NCBI RefSeq assembly: GCF_000365145.1
Contig: NW_008481811.1
Span: 1,302,001-1,366,000, forward strand
Reading direction: 5' to 3'
Origin: Cyphellophora europaea CBS 101466
Taxonomy: Eukaryota > Ascomycota > Eurotiomycetes > Chaetothyriales > Cyphellophoraceae
DNA length: 64,000 nt
In this document: positions 1 to 11,075 of the stretch, one piece after another
Position numbering within the stretch: the stretch's first letter is position 1
How the letters are laid out: each line of letters starts with the position of its first letter
The notes under the pieces: model-generated
What the model saw: the letters and a program-made list of their open reading frames with translations, nothing else
The model's database searches: none
What the model was told of the DNA's origin: nothing
Program-made: the position numbers and the translations under genes

Positions 1-1692
1 AGGCATCCGTTCCACCTCGGTGGTATACTCATCAGGCTGATATTCGGCTCGTTGGGTAGTTCGGTCAAGGTCGGCTTTCAAAGCCACGTATACCGACGGC
101 AGATCGTTTAGATGTGGGTGGTTCTTTCGTACCATAGGAACATACGCAAATGAGTCAGGATCCGATGAGTCGTACGTGTAAACCATGACATCGCACTGAT
201 CAAGCAGCTTGCTCTTGTTGTCGAGCACGGCTGCCTCTGATTCGCCCAGTTCTTTCAGAATGAGATAGCATTGCCTCCCGCCAGGGAGCTCGACTGTGTT
301 GACAGCTGTTCTGGGCTGGATCGTTGGCCGATATGTTTGGCTAAAGGGCTGGCCTAACAGTGCGTCCAGCAGATACGACTTGCCAGATTGGGGAGGACCA
401 AGCACATGAGCGAGGATCACATTTCGTCCCGTCCGGCCAGGGCGCCTCCTCCGTTTGCGCGGCTTGGTGAGCTTCAAAGCCGCCGTGGTATTCGGGGTAG
501 ATCTGTCTGGTGATTCAAAGCCCAGATATGCGAGGTATTCAAGGGTAGTCTTCGGTGACATGAACGTAGTCATTGACCATTGGGCCAGCCATCCCTGTAA
601 TGTAACGTGTCCGGCGTCGTTGCGTACTGTACAAGAAGGGAAGTTGTACTCTAGCCAAGAATGGGGAATACCTGGCGTGGGCGCGAAGAGGGCGGCTAGT
701 TCCTGGTCATTCAAACCACCGTCATTGTCACGATCTGAAGTGAGGAAGAGGTCCACGAAGAAGCGGTATCCCGCAGGCGACAGTTCTGCGGAGGCAAACT
801 CTGGGACCTCAAGTTTCGGGTGAAGGAAAGACTCTTGCAGGGACAGGCTATCGGTGTATTGAAAAGTTCGCAGAATGATCCAAACTGTCTCGTGCCGACC
901 TTTCTCGGCGTACAGCTTGTTGAGCAGAAGAAAGCCTTGTACCGTAATTCCGTGCTCGGTGACTGCATCTAATGACATGCTCTCGATGGTCTCTTTGATG
1001 TTTCTGAGGTCATCTTGGTTCAGCGTCTTGTCAAAGCACTTAAGCTGAAACTCCTCCATCTCCTTATCATTGAGAAAACCGTCTTTGTCCTTGTCACAAA
1101 GATAAAATATCCGCTGAAGCGCCGCGATTGCAGGAGACTTCATGACTGACTCTTTGGCGTCGAAGAGCGGGGCGATGGGATGCGTGACAGCCTTTTGGCA
1201 GAGGAAGAAAGCTTCATTGACATTGAAATGCTCTCGGGCACTGGTTCGAATGCACGAATCGATCTCCTTGAATTCTGCCATGACTGGTAGCATTTCCTCC
1301 TCGACGACTTGTGCCGAGGTGACCTCCTTGTCCACATCTGATTTATTGGCGCACAGTATCACTGGCAGATTGACACCGAGGGAACGAAAGTATGGCATCC
1401 AGAAAAGCGCAACTCTTTCATAGCTGTAGTGATCCGAGTAGACCAGGAGAATAACATTCGACTTGCGGACTTCTCGTGCCAGGTTCGGACGCTCTTGTGG
1501 TAGGGCAGAAGTATCGACGACGGTTGTTGTCACGTTCTCAGGGGTGCCAATTGCGGGAGGTATCGTTATAGGCGGTAGAACGGGCTGTATCTTGTTGCTG
1601 ACAAAGGTATCTTTGACTAGAGATGCCACCAGACTTGACTTTCCGCAGCCCTCGTCGCCGCAGACAGCTATCCTCACATCTCGGTGGGTCAT
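1..1692 (-). CDS. gem1: Mitochondrial Rho GTPase Miro/Gem1, 3' end outside window
   Basis: This is a tail-anchored GTPase of the outer mitochondrial membrane that works in mitochondrial distribution and, in yeasts, in the ERMES ER-mitochondria contact site. The reading frame is open without an intron from the ATG at 1692 to the window edge (564 residues). The N-terminal GTPase has the P-loop GDEGCGKSSL near residues 11-20. Two EF-hand loops follow, DKDKDGFLNDKE near 200 and DRDNDGGLNDQE near 320, and then a second GTPase domain with P-loop GPPQSGKSY near 435. This GTPase / paired EF-hand / GTPase order is diagnostic of Miro. The start gives MTHRDVRIAVCGDEG, which aligns with the start of yeast Gem1. 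Only the last part of GTPase 2 and the membrane anchor are missing, because the window ends. The gene is divergent from the methyltransferase at 2258. Confidence 0.96.
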   Translation of the reverse strand, partial: MTHRDVRIAVCGDEGCGKSSLVASLVKDTFVSNKIQPVLPPITIPPAIGTPENVTTTVVDTSALPQERPNLAREVRKSNVILLVYSDHYSYERVALFWMPYFRSLGVNLPVILCANKSDVDKEVTSAQVVEEEMLPVMAEFKEIDSCIRTSAREHFNVNEAFFLCQKAVTHPIAPLFDAKESVMKSPAIAALQRIFYLCDKDKDGFLNDKEMEEFQLKCFDKTLNQDDLRNIKETIESMSLDAVTEHGITVQGFLLLNKLYAEKGRHETVWIILRTFQYTDSLSLQESFLHPKLEVPEFASAELSPAGYRFFVDLFLTSDRDNDGGLNDQELAALFAPTPGIPHSWLEYNFPSCTVRNDAGHVTLQGWLAQWSMTTFMSPKTTLEYLAYLGFESPDRSTPNTTAALKLTKPRKRRRRPGRTGRNVILAHVLGPPQSGKSYLLDALLGQPFSQTYRPTIQPRTAVNTVELPGGRQCYLILKELGESEAAVLDNKSKLLDQCDVMVYTYDSSDPDSFAYVPMVRKNHPHLNDLPSVYVALKADLDRTTQRAEYQPDEYTTEVERMP

Positions 1693-2257
1693 TCTGTGTG
1701 ATAGGTCTCGTGGTGTAGGACAGCCAATTCTCCAAAACCTGCGGCGCTGTTTGAGATCGTAGGGTAGCGGCTGGTGCTACCGGCGACGATTCATCATTGT
1801 TCTGATCGCAGGAGATAGTCAAGTCCTAACTGCGCCAATAGTCAACAAGTAGGAACGTATGCGGAACAGAATATAGATGATGTGACGAGCGCGTTGGTCG
1901 CGACGTGACTCGCCAAACTTGCCCGGCCCGGTATCTGGTGCCTTCCGCCCCGCCAACGCCCATGGCACGCCAGGGGTGGATCCCCGCCACACTTTCACTG
2001 CCTGAAGTTGGTTGGGGGTGCAATTGACTTCACCGAGCCATTCGCACCGAACAGCGGTTATTGCAGTCTGCAACTGGCCTATAAGATTGTCCAGATAATC
2101 ATTGACAGGTCGATATCGTTGCCCACCGGTCTGGTCATTGCCCTGTAAGCCAAGGATAGGCTCTGACTCACTGCAGAGCTGAAGGCTGACAATGCAGCAA
2201 AAATATAGGACTGGTTTTGACGCTCGTTTTGAATTTACGGAGCTACGGCCGATAAAG
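1693..2257. other. Intergenic, divergent promoter region
   Basis: This is the spacer between gem1 (minus) and the methyltransferase (plus). Open frames here are short and show no recognisable domain. It presumably carries both promoters. I see no clear TATA box or repeat. Confidence 0.6.
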
Positions 2258-3252
2258 ATGGCATCGTCTCTAGCTTTCTGGGACGGGATCGCCTCTGACT
2301 GGGACAGAGAGATACGAGACGTTGGCAATGATTACTGGACCTATCTGCAGAAACCAGCTCTGGAGCGCATGGTTGCACCCAAGGCTGGCGAACATGCACT
2401 CGAGCTTGCAACGGGAAACGGTCTTGTTGCACGATTCCTTGCCCAGTACGGCGTAGACGTCCTGGGAACGGACGGCAGTCCAAAGATGGTGAGCCTAGCG
2501 TCCGCGCGCACGGTGGTGGGTGAACCCAGTGCTGGGTCCCTCCGCTTCCAACAGCTCGACGTCAGTAGCGAGTCAGAGGTAGATGCGTTCATCGCCGAAA
2601 GAACGGCTCAGCTTGTGTGTGCCATGTCCATCATGAGCCAGGCCAGACGCTCACAGCTCTAGGCCGGCGGTGCGGATATTGTGACGATGAACATGGCCAT
2701 AATGGACATCGAAGACCTGCAGCCACTCGCCAAATTGTTGAAGCACTTACTGAAACCCGTTACTGGACGGTGAGTATATATTATGTTACGCAAAAGTATC
2801 ACCGTTGACATCCTCCCCTCAGCTTCGTCGCGACATTACTTCATCCGTTCTTCTTCACCAACAATGCCACCCGAACTGTGGAAGTCGACGAAGACGCGAA
2901 TGGTCGGCGGCGCGTCGTCAGATCCATAAAAGTGAAAGAGTACCTTGAGGTCGCGCCACACAAGGCAGGACTCTACCTACCACAGTCTTCTGCAGACGAC
3001 GTACAGGTGAGATGGTATCACGGAAGAGCTGTTGGACGACCCACCTGACCAATGCAATAATAGGTGGTCTTCCACAGACCCATTCATGCGCTGCTGGCGC
3101 CGTTCTTTGCGGTCGGCCTTGTCGTCGATGCTCTAGAAGAGCCTAATTTTGATGAGAGCTTTATGGATGAGACTCGGCCGTATGGATCCAAAAGCTTTAC
3201 CCAGATTCCGAAAATACTAGCACTCCGGCTCAGGCTGCCCAAGCCGGCTTAA
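2258..3252 (+). CDS. SAM-dependent methyltransferase (class I fold)
   Basis: Four exons (2258-2614, 2663-2769, 2823-3006, 3064-3252) join in frame to 278 residues. The introns of 48, 53 and 57 nt have GT...AG ends. A class I methyltransferase motif I, LELATGNG, lies near residues 47-54. It is followed by the acidic post-I stretch around VLGTDGSPKMV and by QQLDV, which fits motif II. The final exon contains RPIHALLAPFF and the segment VGLVVDALEEPNF, which resembles the C-terminal part of UbiE/COQ5-like small-molecule methyltransferases. The substrate cannot be told from sequence. The start at 2258 (MASSLAFWDG) is chosen because the domain begins there; an in-frame ATG at 2192 would add 22 residues. 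The family call is secure, while the exact first-exon boundary (2615 versus 2617) is slightly uncertain. Confidence 0.85.
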
Positions 3253-3904
3253 TCTGCGAGAACTCGGTCACCTCGCAAATAGAAGATGCCCGGCGCAGCC
3301 CTGCTTCTCACTTTGCAGACAGCTTGCTTGGCAGCTGCCTGGAGGCTACTCGTAAGTGGCAGCTAGATTTTGAGCGTAGGAGGCGAATCATGATGTCGAT
3401 GGTGCATTATAGAGTCTTGCGTGTTCGTAAGCACTCAAACGGTCGGCTGCTATTTTGCACGGGCAAATCTAGGCACTGCCACACTCGCTCCCGCAAGCCA
3501 TCTTCTTAGGCTTCTTAGGGCGGGCCCAGGGTCCTGTGGGGCACCCCTCGGCATGACGCCCAGTAGCTCCGAGCTCACAGCCGTTCGCTGCGGCGAGTGC
3601 GGCTCGTGCGGTTCACTCTGCATCACACTGCCTGTTGCTTGCTTGCTGATCAGGTCGTAGGCATTGGCGTGCTCCTTCTCCTGTACTGCCATCCGTCGTG
3701 CGCACGTCTCGTGGCGTTGACCCTCGCTCCTTCCGTCACTAATATCTAATACGTCGCACCCGTCTGACGACGTCGCCCTCGACCCCTCCATTCCGAACTG
3801 CACTATAGCCGCAGTTTCCGTACTCCGGGTGCGAGGCCTGAATCTATATTGGAAGAGCGACGAGGACCACAGCGCAAGCAATACAGCTTGCTCGAGACGC
3901 TACA
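3253..3904. other. Intergenic
   Basis: This lies between the methyltransferase stop and the SH3-protein start. A 143-codon minus-strand open frame (3450-3881) shows no domain and no intron-exon logic, so it is not annotated. I see no repeat or RNA gene. Confidence 0.5.
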
Positions 3905-5435
3905 ATGCCTCTGAACATTCACAATCCGTTGCCCGCTTCTATGCGAAGTGAATGCCCCGTCCTAATGTTACACGGCTATCCACTGACTCCGGCGCAGGCG
4001 AGTGCAAAAAGGCTGGGAAGATTCTGGCTTCCTTCGTCGACCCTAGGCAATCCTTTGGCCCTGACAAGGTCATTCCGCCATCGGTTCTAGGGAACGCAAA
4101 GGTAGAATGCATTGCCCCGCGATGTTTCACGAAGCTCACATAATGGCAGGGCCTTGCTGTCATCACCGTCTTCAAGGCCGGCTTCCTCGGATCTGGTCGA
4201 TTTGGCTCAGGTATCGTCGTTGCGAGGCTGTCGGATGGCTCGTGGTCGGCTCCTTCAGCAATCGGCACTCTGGGAGGAGGTTTTGGAGGCCAGATCGGCT
4301 TCGAATTGACTGGTGAGTTGTCTTGCAGCCATATGTCGGCGCGGATGCGAACTTGTTCCTTCACCAGCGGCATCCTCTCATCCAAGTCAATCCATCATTG
4401 TCCTTAGGCCGGTCCGTTGCAGATTGACTGACATCATCCGCCATAGACTTCGTCTTTATTCTGAACGACTATAACGCGGTCAAGACTTTCTCGCAAGCAG
4501 CCAGTGTGACCCTAGGTGGCAACGTCAGTATTGCTGCGGGCCCAGTCGGGCGCAATGCTGAAGGTGAGCAAACCCCCCAAATAAAGCTCGGTACGACGAC
4601 GTACTAACATACGCCAGCTGCTGGCGCCGCAAGTATGAAGGGCGTGGCAGGTGTTTTTGCTTACAGCAAGACGAAAGGCGCTTTTGCTGGGGTTAGTTTG
4701 GAGGGATCTGTTCTTATTGAACGACGGGACGCCAATCAGAAGATGTACAATGGCAGGATAACGGCTCGCCAACTCCTGGAAGGTGCCATCCGTCCTCCGC
4801 CTGCAGCTGACCCACTGATGAATGTCCTGAACACTCGTGTCTTCTCGGGCGTGGCGGCCGGTGGGGACAGCATGTACAATGACATGCCAGTTTATGACGA
4901 CAACCGCGATAACGTGGTATGGGAAGGTCGATCTGGTGAGGCGTTTGGTGCGGGCGTACGCAATCACCGATCTTCCACTTTTGGATCTCGGAATGGCGAC
5001 AACGAATACGAATACCGCGACTCTCCTCGACGTGCGAATACATGGCAGGATGACGTATACGATCAAGGCTTCAATGGACCTCAGCGAACAAATAGCTCTC
5101 GGGCCAATCCGACCGAGACATTTGACAGCATGAACGGCAGAAGTCGATCGAGTACACTTAACAATGACTATAGCTATAGCGACAATAAGCCAGCTCGACC
5201 CACCGCACCCAAGCCCATCTTCCGACAAAAGACTGGCCTAGGTGATCTGAGGTCGGATCAGGCAGTCGCGCTCTTCACATTCGAGGGCGAGCAGGAGGGC
5301 GACTTGTCTTTCAAGAAGAATGATGTTATCACCATCACCAAGCGCACAGAAAACAAGAGCGATTGGTGGACAGGGAGGACCGAAGACGGAAGAGTGGGGA
5401 TATTCCCTTCCAACTACGTCGAGACTGCGAACTAG
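3905..5435 (+). CDS. lsb3: Ysc84/Lsb3-type protein with C-terminal SH3 domain
   Basis: Five exons (3905-3947, 3998-4101, 4150-4312, 4447-4563, 4618-5435) join in frame to 414 residues. The N-terminal about 220 residues form the lipid- and actin-binding Ysc84 domain. Diagnostic strings are CKKAGKILASFV, VITVFKAGF, SGIVVARLSDGSW and VFAYSKTKG, ending in the family hallmark IRPPPAADPL. A low-complexity linker rich in Asn, Ser and Arg follows. The last about 60 residues are an SH3 domain (ALFTFEGEQEGDLSF, DWWTGR, GIFPSNYV). Family members act at cortical actin patches and in endocytosis. The very short first exon (43 nt) is typical for this gene in filamentous fungi. Intron 4 has a CTAAC branch site just upstream of its acceptor. 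Confidence 0.95.
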
Positions 5436-6297
5436 GTTATGATGAGAGGGTCGTGCTTTGGCAGATTACGAATCTTTTAACTCGATTTCCCCGGATACCG
5501 TTACGACACATCATCAGCGCCGGCGTCATGTTTCAGCTGTGCAAAATCTGCTGCTTATGCGACGAACATGATCGGTGGATATAGATGGAGTATGCGATGC
5601 TTTGCCCGACCTGCAACTTTGACCCCTTCGGCGCTCAGCCTTTGTGAGCAACGTGTCGGTTCTACTGCTGTGTGCGCTTTCCTGCTTCTACCAAACACGA
5701 TCAAGCCGGAGGCTGTAATCCTTCTGGTCAAGCTTGGGCCCTGTTGTAGCATGAAGACGACCAAGGCTGCAGCTGTCCAGGGGAAGGCTGACCCCGGCTG
5801 TACCTTCCGTATCAAAAGACGCTGTCATTTGATCCATCCATTTCATTGCGCCTTCTTTCAGCTCGACCTTTCGCTCGTCCACTCGTATAAGCAGGATGTT
5901 CTGCTGCATCGGTGGACGCCTTGTTCTCGCTATGGCGCCATTGAAGCCGGCCAGTAGCAGCTCCAACCGTGATGCAAACCATCTGGCTGGTTTCAGCCAC
6001 GCTCTCTGTGCCCATCCGTGAGGCTGAGCGACTCAAGCCTCCCAGCAGAGTGGTGTCAAATCCCATCATCTCATTGCTTACACGGTGAGTTGCAACTTGA
6101 ACGAGACGCATGGCAGTCTGTGCACAGAAGTGAACGATGACTCTACATGCATCATTGGCAGATCCTGACACCGCCTTGTTGCCTGCAACATTCGTGCCAT
6201 CCATGTGATAAGCTTGCCACCAGCCCTGCAACCTCTGTCTTCTGGTCTTTGTCTGCTTGGTGCTGCGTCAAGACTCAACTACCACCATTCTCTCAGC
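5436..6297. other. Intergenic
   Basis: Overlapping minus-strand open frames (5688-5966 and 5812-6231) and a plus-strand frame (5568-5957) exist. None shows a known domain, and the two minus frames cannot be joined by a convincing intron. I leave the stretch unannotated. The segment just before 6298 is pyrimidine-rich and is presumably the leader of the next gene. Confidence 0.45.
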
Positions 6298-8436
6298 ATG
6301 GCTAACCTCGACTGGCCTCTCTCCTCCCCATCGTTCAACACTAGTCGCGATCCACAGTACTACCACAACGACTTCACCAGCGCCTTGCCTCAACCGACAG
6401 ACCCTTTACACGTTCCAATCACGCGGTCTAGCGTCTACGATGTCAGCTACACTCCGGATACCAGACCGAGGTCCAAAATAAAGCCATTGATATGGCCTGC
6501 TGTCGCCATAACAACACCTCTTGCCCTGCTATCTGCAGCTTTGATGGGTCTTGTGTTCGGCTATGGCGTTCGTCCTCAGCAGAGCATCTTCAGAAGTGAT
6601 GACGATCAGTCGTATAGCTACAGTAAACCATACGTGCTGGTAGACTTCTCCGCAAGTACGTATGCTCGGCCTATGCTGGAACCTAGCTAATTGTTGGTAG
6701 CCCGACTCGTTTTTGCAGCCAGCTTCCTCTCGACGGTTGCGCCGCTGCTGACCAGTTTCATCATGACTCTGTGGGGTCTTCTAGCATCTCGTACCATGAG
6801 CCAAGCCTCCACTACTTCGCATTTTGAGAGACTTCCGACACCGTACCAGCTCTCTATCCTCATAGGTCTGTGTCTGGCGTCAATGGAGCAGCTGAGAACC
6901 TACTTCGGCTACGTCTTCTCGCGACGGCGAAAGATCGCATTGCCACCCGTACTCAACAGAGCAGCATTGGTGTTTACACTTTCAGTGTGCCTGGCTACCG
7001 CAGTCTTCATATCAGACACAGTTCTGCATTATGTCACCTCGACTATCCTCTTTGACCGTGTTAGTATCACGGTCGAACCAACGAGAGCCTACGGCTATGG
7101 ACTGTCACAGATATGCCTTGACTTGAACCGAATCAAGGACAACTCCGGATTCCCCTGTTCACTGCCAGTTGGACCTGTATTCGATGATGCAAACAGCACA
7201 GCCAAGTATAATGAGATCAGTAGGCTGCAGGCCAATATTTCTTCAGTAAGCCAGATCCGCATGACAGGTGTCAGTGGGATGAACGCGGATGTTGCAATCA
7301 TGATTCCCAACCCCAACACAGTCTCCGGGGCCGAGGACTATCGCGCCGTCACCGTCGGCGTAGCGACAAGCTGTAACCTGGTTCCCCCTGGACTGTGCGA
7401 TCTGCAAGCGACTGGCAACAGAAGTACTTTTACCGATTTTCACTGCTCGGACAACTTCTTCGGCATGCTAGGCAAAGCACCAAACGTGTCTCTCACAGAT
7501 GGCACCAAGGCCGAGGATCCAGATCTATCCCCGCTGTCGTTCAAACCTTCAGGCAACTTACAATATTCCTATTTCACGAGCCCCAATTTCGATGTCATAT
7601 ACAACCCCGAGTCGTGGGATCCCAATACCAACCAGCCGAACGATCCCGAGGAGTCGCACATTTTACCGGACGACAAACTCATAAATCCTATGTACGTGGG
7701 ATTTGCCGCACGGATCGGCCAGTTGACATTCACCGAGGGATCCAGCATGCCATTCTCAGACATGATTTTCGACAGTGGGAACTATGTTGCCGATTTCATC
7801 ATGTCGTGTTCGATAACGTCCTACACCGTTGAGTATACATGGTACAAATCATCGGTCCACAACGTCTCGGCCACCCCAACGCCGAACGGAACCCTCATCG
7901 AAGTGTTTCACGGCGACCAGGTCTACAATACAGTAGCCGGAGGGGCCTTTGACTTGCAGCAGAATCTCGTCAGTGCAGCAATTGCCGGGAACGACACTGA
8001 ATCGTTCCTCAACAAGTGGCAAGATCTCTACTCAGTCAAAGCGATGAGTCATATAGGCGGCCATCTTACGGGACGTACCAATCTTCAAGAGCAAAGGCGG
8101 GAGTCTGTTCTGGTAGCGAAGGTCCCCAAGCCCGCTCTCGGGGCACTCATTGGTTTCTCGCTAGTTTACACTGTGCTGGGAATCTGGCTGGTCATAACAG
8201 CGTACAAGGCCTCCTCCGACGAGGTACACGCTATAGCTGAGCAGTTGAGTTTGGCTGGCCTAACGAACATGGCCTTTGGTGGCTCAAAGGACAAGGAAGC
8301 GGCTGCAGCGATCACTCCGCGCTCACAGCAACCAAATACACCAAGCGAGGGTGACTATTTTAGTACAAAGAGTGTCTCTCGATCAGAGACGAGGAGAGTG
8401 AAGATCAACGGGGCAGATTTTCAAGTTTGGGTCTGA
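6298..8436 (+). CDS. Five-helix membrane protein with large lumenal/extracellular loop, function unknown
   Basis: Two exons (6298-6655, 6701-8436) give 697 residues. The ATG at 6298 starts MANLDWPLSS; the 45-nt intron carries the stop that otherwise breaks the frame. There is a soluble N-terminus of about 60 residues, then a helix around LIWPAVAITTPLALLSAALM. Three more hydrophobic stretches follow in the first 260 residues, around LLTSFIMTLWGLLA, YQLSILIGLCLASM and LVFTLSVCLATAVFI. A loop of about 330 residues comes next, and then a last helix around LIGFSLVYTVLGIWLVI near residue 600. The loop carries at least seven N-X-S/T sequons (for example NSTAK, NISSV, NRSTF, NVSAT, NGTLI, NDTES) and many cysteines. 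It is therefore probably glycosylated and lumenal or extracellular. I recognise no characterised family. The cytoplasmic tail is Ser- and Lys-rich. Confidence 0.85.
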
Positions 8437-9644
8437 CAGAATGACACTATGTCGGCCGACAGAACAAGGGCTGGTTCCCTTGCTGTACGCCCCGCACCAC
8501 ATAGACGCGTTTGCAATCATTGCAAACAGGACCCTCGACGAAGCCGCCAGTTCAAATCGTCCACTCCAATACTTGCGATTGTGTGACGTCCGAGGACCAG
8601 CGGATGTAAAGCTCTCGTATATCAAAACCCATGAGGCATGCTAGGTCGATTGGCCCGCCATGTGCATTGGTCCTTGTCATGACCAGAAGCATGGTTCAAC
8701 AGCGGAGCGTATGTTTTCCCAAAGGACGAGGTCAACAGGCCAGACCGCGGGCGTTCGCGTATGAGCTGAAGTCAAGCTGAGAAGCTAAATTGCCGAACCA
8801 AAAGAAAAGTCCCTGCCTTTCTGCCAAAGCTTCCACTCGGAATCAGCCTCGTATATGCGAGAAGCCGTCCAATCACAGCCCGGATCCGATCGGTTGCCTG
8901 TTCTGCATCGTCGCACACTAGGGCAGGTTTAGACGACCACCTCCCCGGGTGAACGAGCTGGAGCCGTCTGACCTGTTCCCCTGAGTACCGGATCTCTTTC
9001 TCGCTTTCCTGAAGCGGTGAATCATTCGAGAATGCGTTTTCAAAGGAGACCAGGCCCTTTCAGCTTCTGCTTTGCTCAGGTGGGGGCCTAACTGTTTGAA
9101 CCATGATAAGGCCATCGTGCTTCGTCAATGACCGCCTTCAACAACCGCGACTGAATCCCCAGGACAGACACCGGTGAAGGAAACGACCATTCTCATTCGC
9201 TACCGTCAGACCGGGCTGCCTGGCGTCTCTAGTGCCAGAAAGTCCAGAACATGTGCTCCCGTCCGTCATAGTACTAGAGACGAGAGTCTTCCATTTCAAC
9301 GCATCATTGGTTGCGTTCAGTGGCTTGCAGCTGCCTGCCCTACAACTACGCGGCCCCTGAACCTTCGCATTCTAGTACCGCAGATGGATGGATGAATGAT
9401 TGGTGAAGATGCGTTGGTAGGTTAATGCAAGGCCCCGTTCGTTTCTGCGGGAGCTGGCACAGCCCTCCCTACCAGAAGTGTAAAAGTTGTAGACATAAGT
9501 ATGAATGAAGGGGCTCTAGAGATGGCGTATATATCTTCGGACCTACTCGCCACTTACCAATGCACTCAAAACCATCGCGATAAGCGCTATTGTACATTTT
9601 AGACGCCGCTACAGGGCACAGGGATCCGACCATCTACGAACAGC
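8437..9644. other. Intergenic, about 1.2 kb
   Basis: No open frame here looks like a gene. The right-hand end carries a TATA-like site (9528-9534) that probably serves the cysteine-rich gene at 9645. I see no tRNA-like fold and no repeat. Confidence 0.5.
9528..9534 (+). promoter_or_regulatory. TATA-like element upstream of the cysteine-rich gene
   Basis: TATATAT lies 111 bp before the ATG at 9645. It is the only such A/T run near this start. The spacing fits a core promoter with a leader of roughly 80 nt. This is inference from sequence only. Confidence 0.45.
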
Positions 9645-11075
9645 ATGCCTCCCCTCCCCCTACCCATCACGCTACCCCTTCTCCTCCTTCTATCCGCCTC
9701 TACCCTCCCAGCCCTCACCGCCGCCTCCTCCCCACCACCAGAGCAAGCCCCCCTCATCCCCTCCGCGGACCTGGCATCCCTCTCCTCCCTCTTCCTCGCC
9801 CAACCAGCCCCTACCGCCGGCCCGCCCCTCCTCTGCTGCGGCCCCACCTGCGCGCCAGGAGCGTGCAACGCCTTCCTCGCCTCCCCCCACAGTGCCGCCA
9901 ATTTCGCAAACCTCTACCCCCTCCCGACCACCACACCCCCAACCCCAACATCCAAACTCAGCTTTCCCTGCTGCGGCCCCACTTGCCCGGACGGCGCGTG
10001 TCGCGGCCCTGGAGCGGTGCAGAGCAGTCGGCCCGCGCCCGCGCCGGAGACCACGGCACCACCACCGTCGGAGGGAGGGCGTCTGCGGCCGGGCCACGGC
10101 GACGGCGAGAATGTCGGTGTCGTCATCGGCTGTTGTAAGGGGTGCAAGGGCTGTCGGCAGAGCGCGGGTGGTGGGGGCGAGGATAGCACGGAGGTGGTGC
10201 GGGCGAGACCCACCGGTGGCGCCGCTGGCGCTGGCGAGGGTGAAGGGGCAGCCGTGCCGCCGAAGAAGCCGGAGGATCCGGGCTTTCAGCCGCCTAGACC
10301 GGCGCCGGAGGCGGGGATCTGCATTGGCTGTGTGGGCGGCGTGTGTTGGCCTTGTATACAGAGTCGGGTGGCGACGTTTGTGGGGTTCACGCCGGAGGTT
10401 GGTGGGGGTGATGAGGCGACGGCGACGGCGACGGCGACAGGCGAGGGCGCGGGGCAGACGGCGGTTGCGCCGGGTGAGCATGCGGAGCCGACGATGCTGT
10501 TGGCGGCGGATTATGTGGATGCGATTAATGGTGTCAATCAGGATGTGGTGCCGGTTGTGGTGCAGAGTTTTGGTGTTGGTGTTGGCGAGGATGGGACTGG
10601 TGAGGGAAAGGGGAATGAGTGGGAACTGTTGACGCTGCTGGCTAATGTGGATCTGAAGGTGCAGGAGAACTATATCAGTCGGCGCGTGCTGGTGGCCCTG
10701 GGGCTGGTGGACGATGTCAAGGCTTTCAAGAAGGGGACGGGCAAGGTGGCGGTGTTGAGCGGGCTGTTGGAGCCGATGGTCGTGGATGGCTATGTGGATG
10801 TGGATATCGTCATTGGGAGTGCCACGGGCGGTGAGGAGAACGGCCTGTGGCAGTTGCTCAAGGGGCTGAGGTGGAATGTTTACGGTGAGGACAAGGAGGG
10901 TGTTCTGGGAACTCCAGACGTTGTCCTGGGCACGAGGGTCCTGGGTGAGATCGGCGGTCTGAGTGCTGTGCAGGGTTTCAGGAGGCAGGTCGAGGCTGGA
11001 GTGAAGGTGCTGGGCGTTGGGCACTTCGTTGGCGATTCGACTCCGGAGAAGACGCCAGGGAAAGATGAGCTTTGA
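9645..11075 (+). CDS. Secreted/ER cysteine-rich protein with C-terminal KDEL, function unknown
   Basis: A single exon of 476 residues. The N-terminus is a clear signal peptide (leucine-rich core LPLLLLLSASTLPAL, then TAASSPP). The mature protein opens with a Pro/Ala-rich region holding two copies of a CCGPTC...GAC motif, starting at C64 and C109. Two further cysteine clusters follow, GCCKGCKGCRQS and ICIGCVGGVCWPC. The C-terminal half (from about residue 280) has almost no cysteine and is rich in Val and Gly. The last four residues are KDEL, the ER-retrieval signal read by Erd2. Signal peptide plus KDEL predicts a soluble ER-lumen protein. The gene is visibly richer in GC than its neighbours, which also creates long open frames on the opposite strand. 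I recognise no family. It is convergent with the CorA-like gene. Confidence 0.85.
   Translation: MPPLPLPITLPLLLLLSASTLPALTAASSPPPEQAPLIPSADLASLSSLFLAQPAPTAGPPLLCCGPTCAPGACNAFLASPHSAANFANLYPLPTTTPPTPTSKLSFPCCGPTCPDGACRGPGAVQSSRPAPAPETTAPPPSEGGRLRPGHGDGENVGVVIGCCKGCKGCRQSAGGGGEDSTEVVRARPTGGAAGAGEGEGAAVPPKKPEDPGFQPPRPAPEAGICIGCVGGVCWPCIQSRVATFVGFTPEVGGGDEATATATATGEGAGQTAVAPGEHAEPTMLLAADYVDAINGVNQDVVPVVVQSFGVGVGEDGTGEGKGNEWELLTLLANVDLKVQENYISRRVLVALGLVDDVKAFKKGTGKVAVLSGLLEPMVVDGYVDVDIVIGSATGGEENGLWQLLKGLRWNVYGEDKEGVLGTPDVVLGTRVLGEIGGLSAVQGFRRQVEAGVKVLGVGHFVGDSTPEKTPGKDEL
10415..10438 (+). repeat. Four perfect copies of a 6-bp repeat inside the cysteine-rich gene
   Basis: GGCGAC is repeated four times in frame and encodes alternating Ala-Thr in the linker of the KDEL protein. 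Copy number could vary between strains without breaking the frame. Confidence 0.8.

Noticed and set aside
3450..3881. 143-codon minus-strand frame
   Set aside because: Rich in Arg, Ser and Gln without a domain. It probably arises from the local composition.
5688..6231. Two overlapping minus-strand frames (139 and 92 codons)
   Set aside because: No convincing intron joins them and neither carries a recognised domain.
9690..11024. 444-codon open frame on the minus strand opposite the KDEL gene
   Set aside because: The plus frame has a signal peptide, ordered cysteine motifs and KDEL. The antisense frame is His/Arg/Pro-rich low complexity and is explained by high GC in the third codon position.
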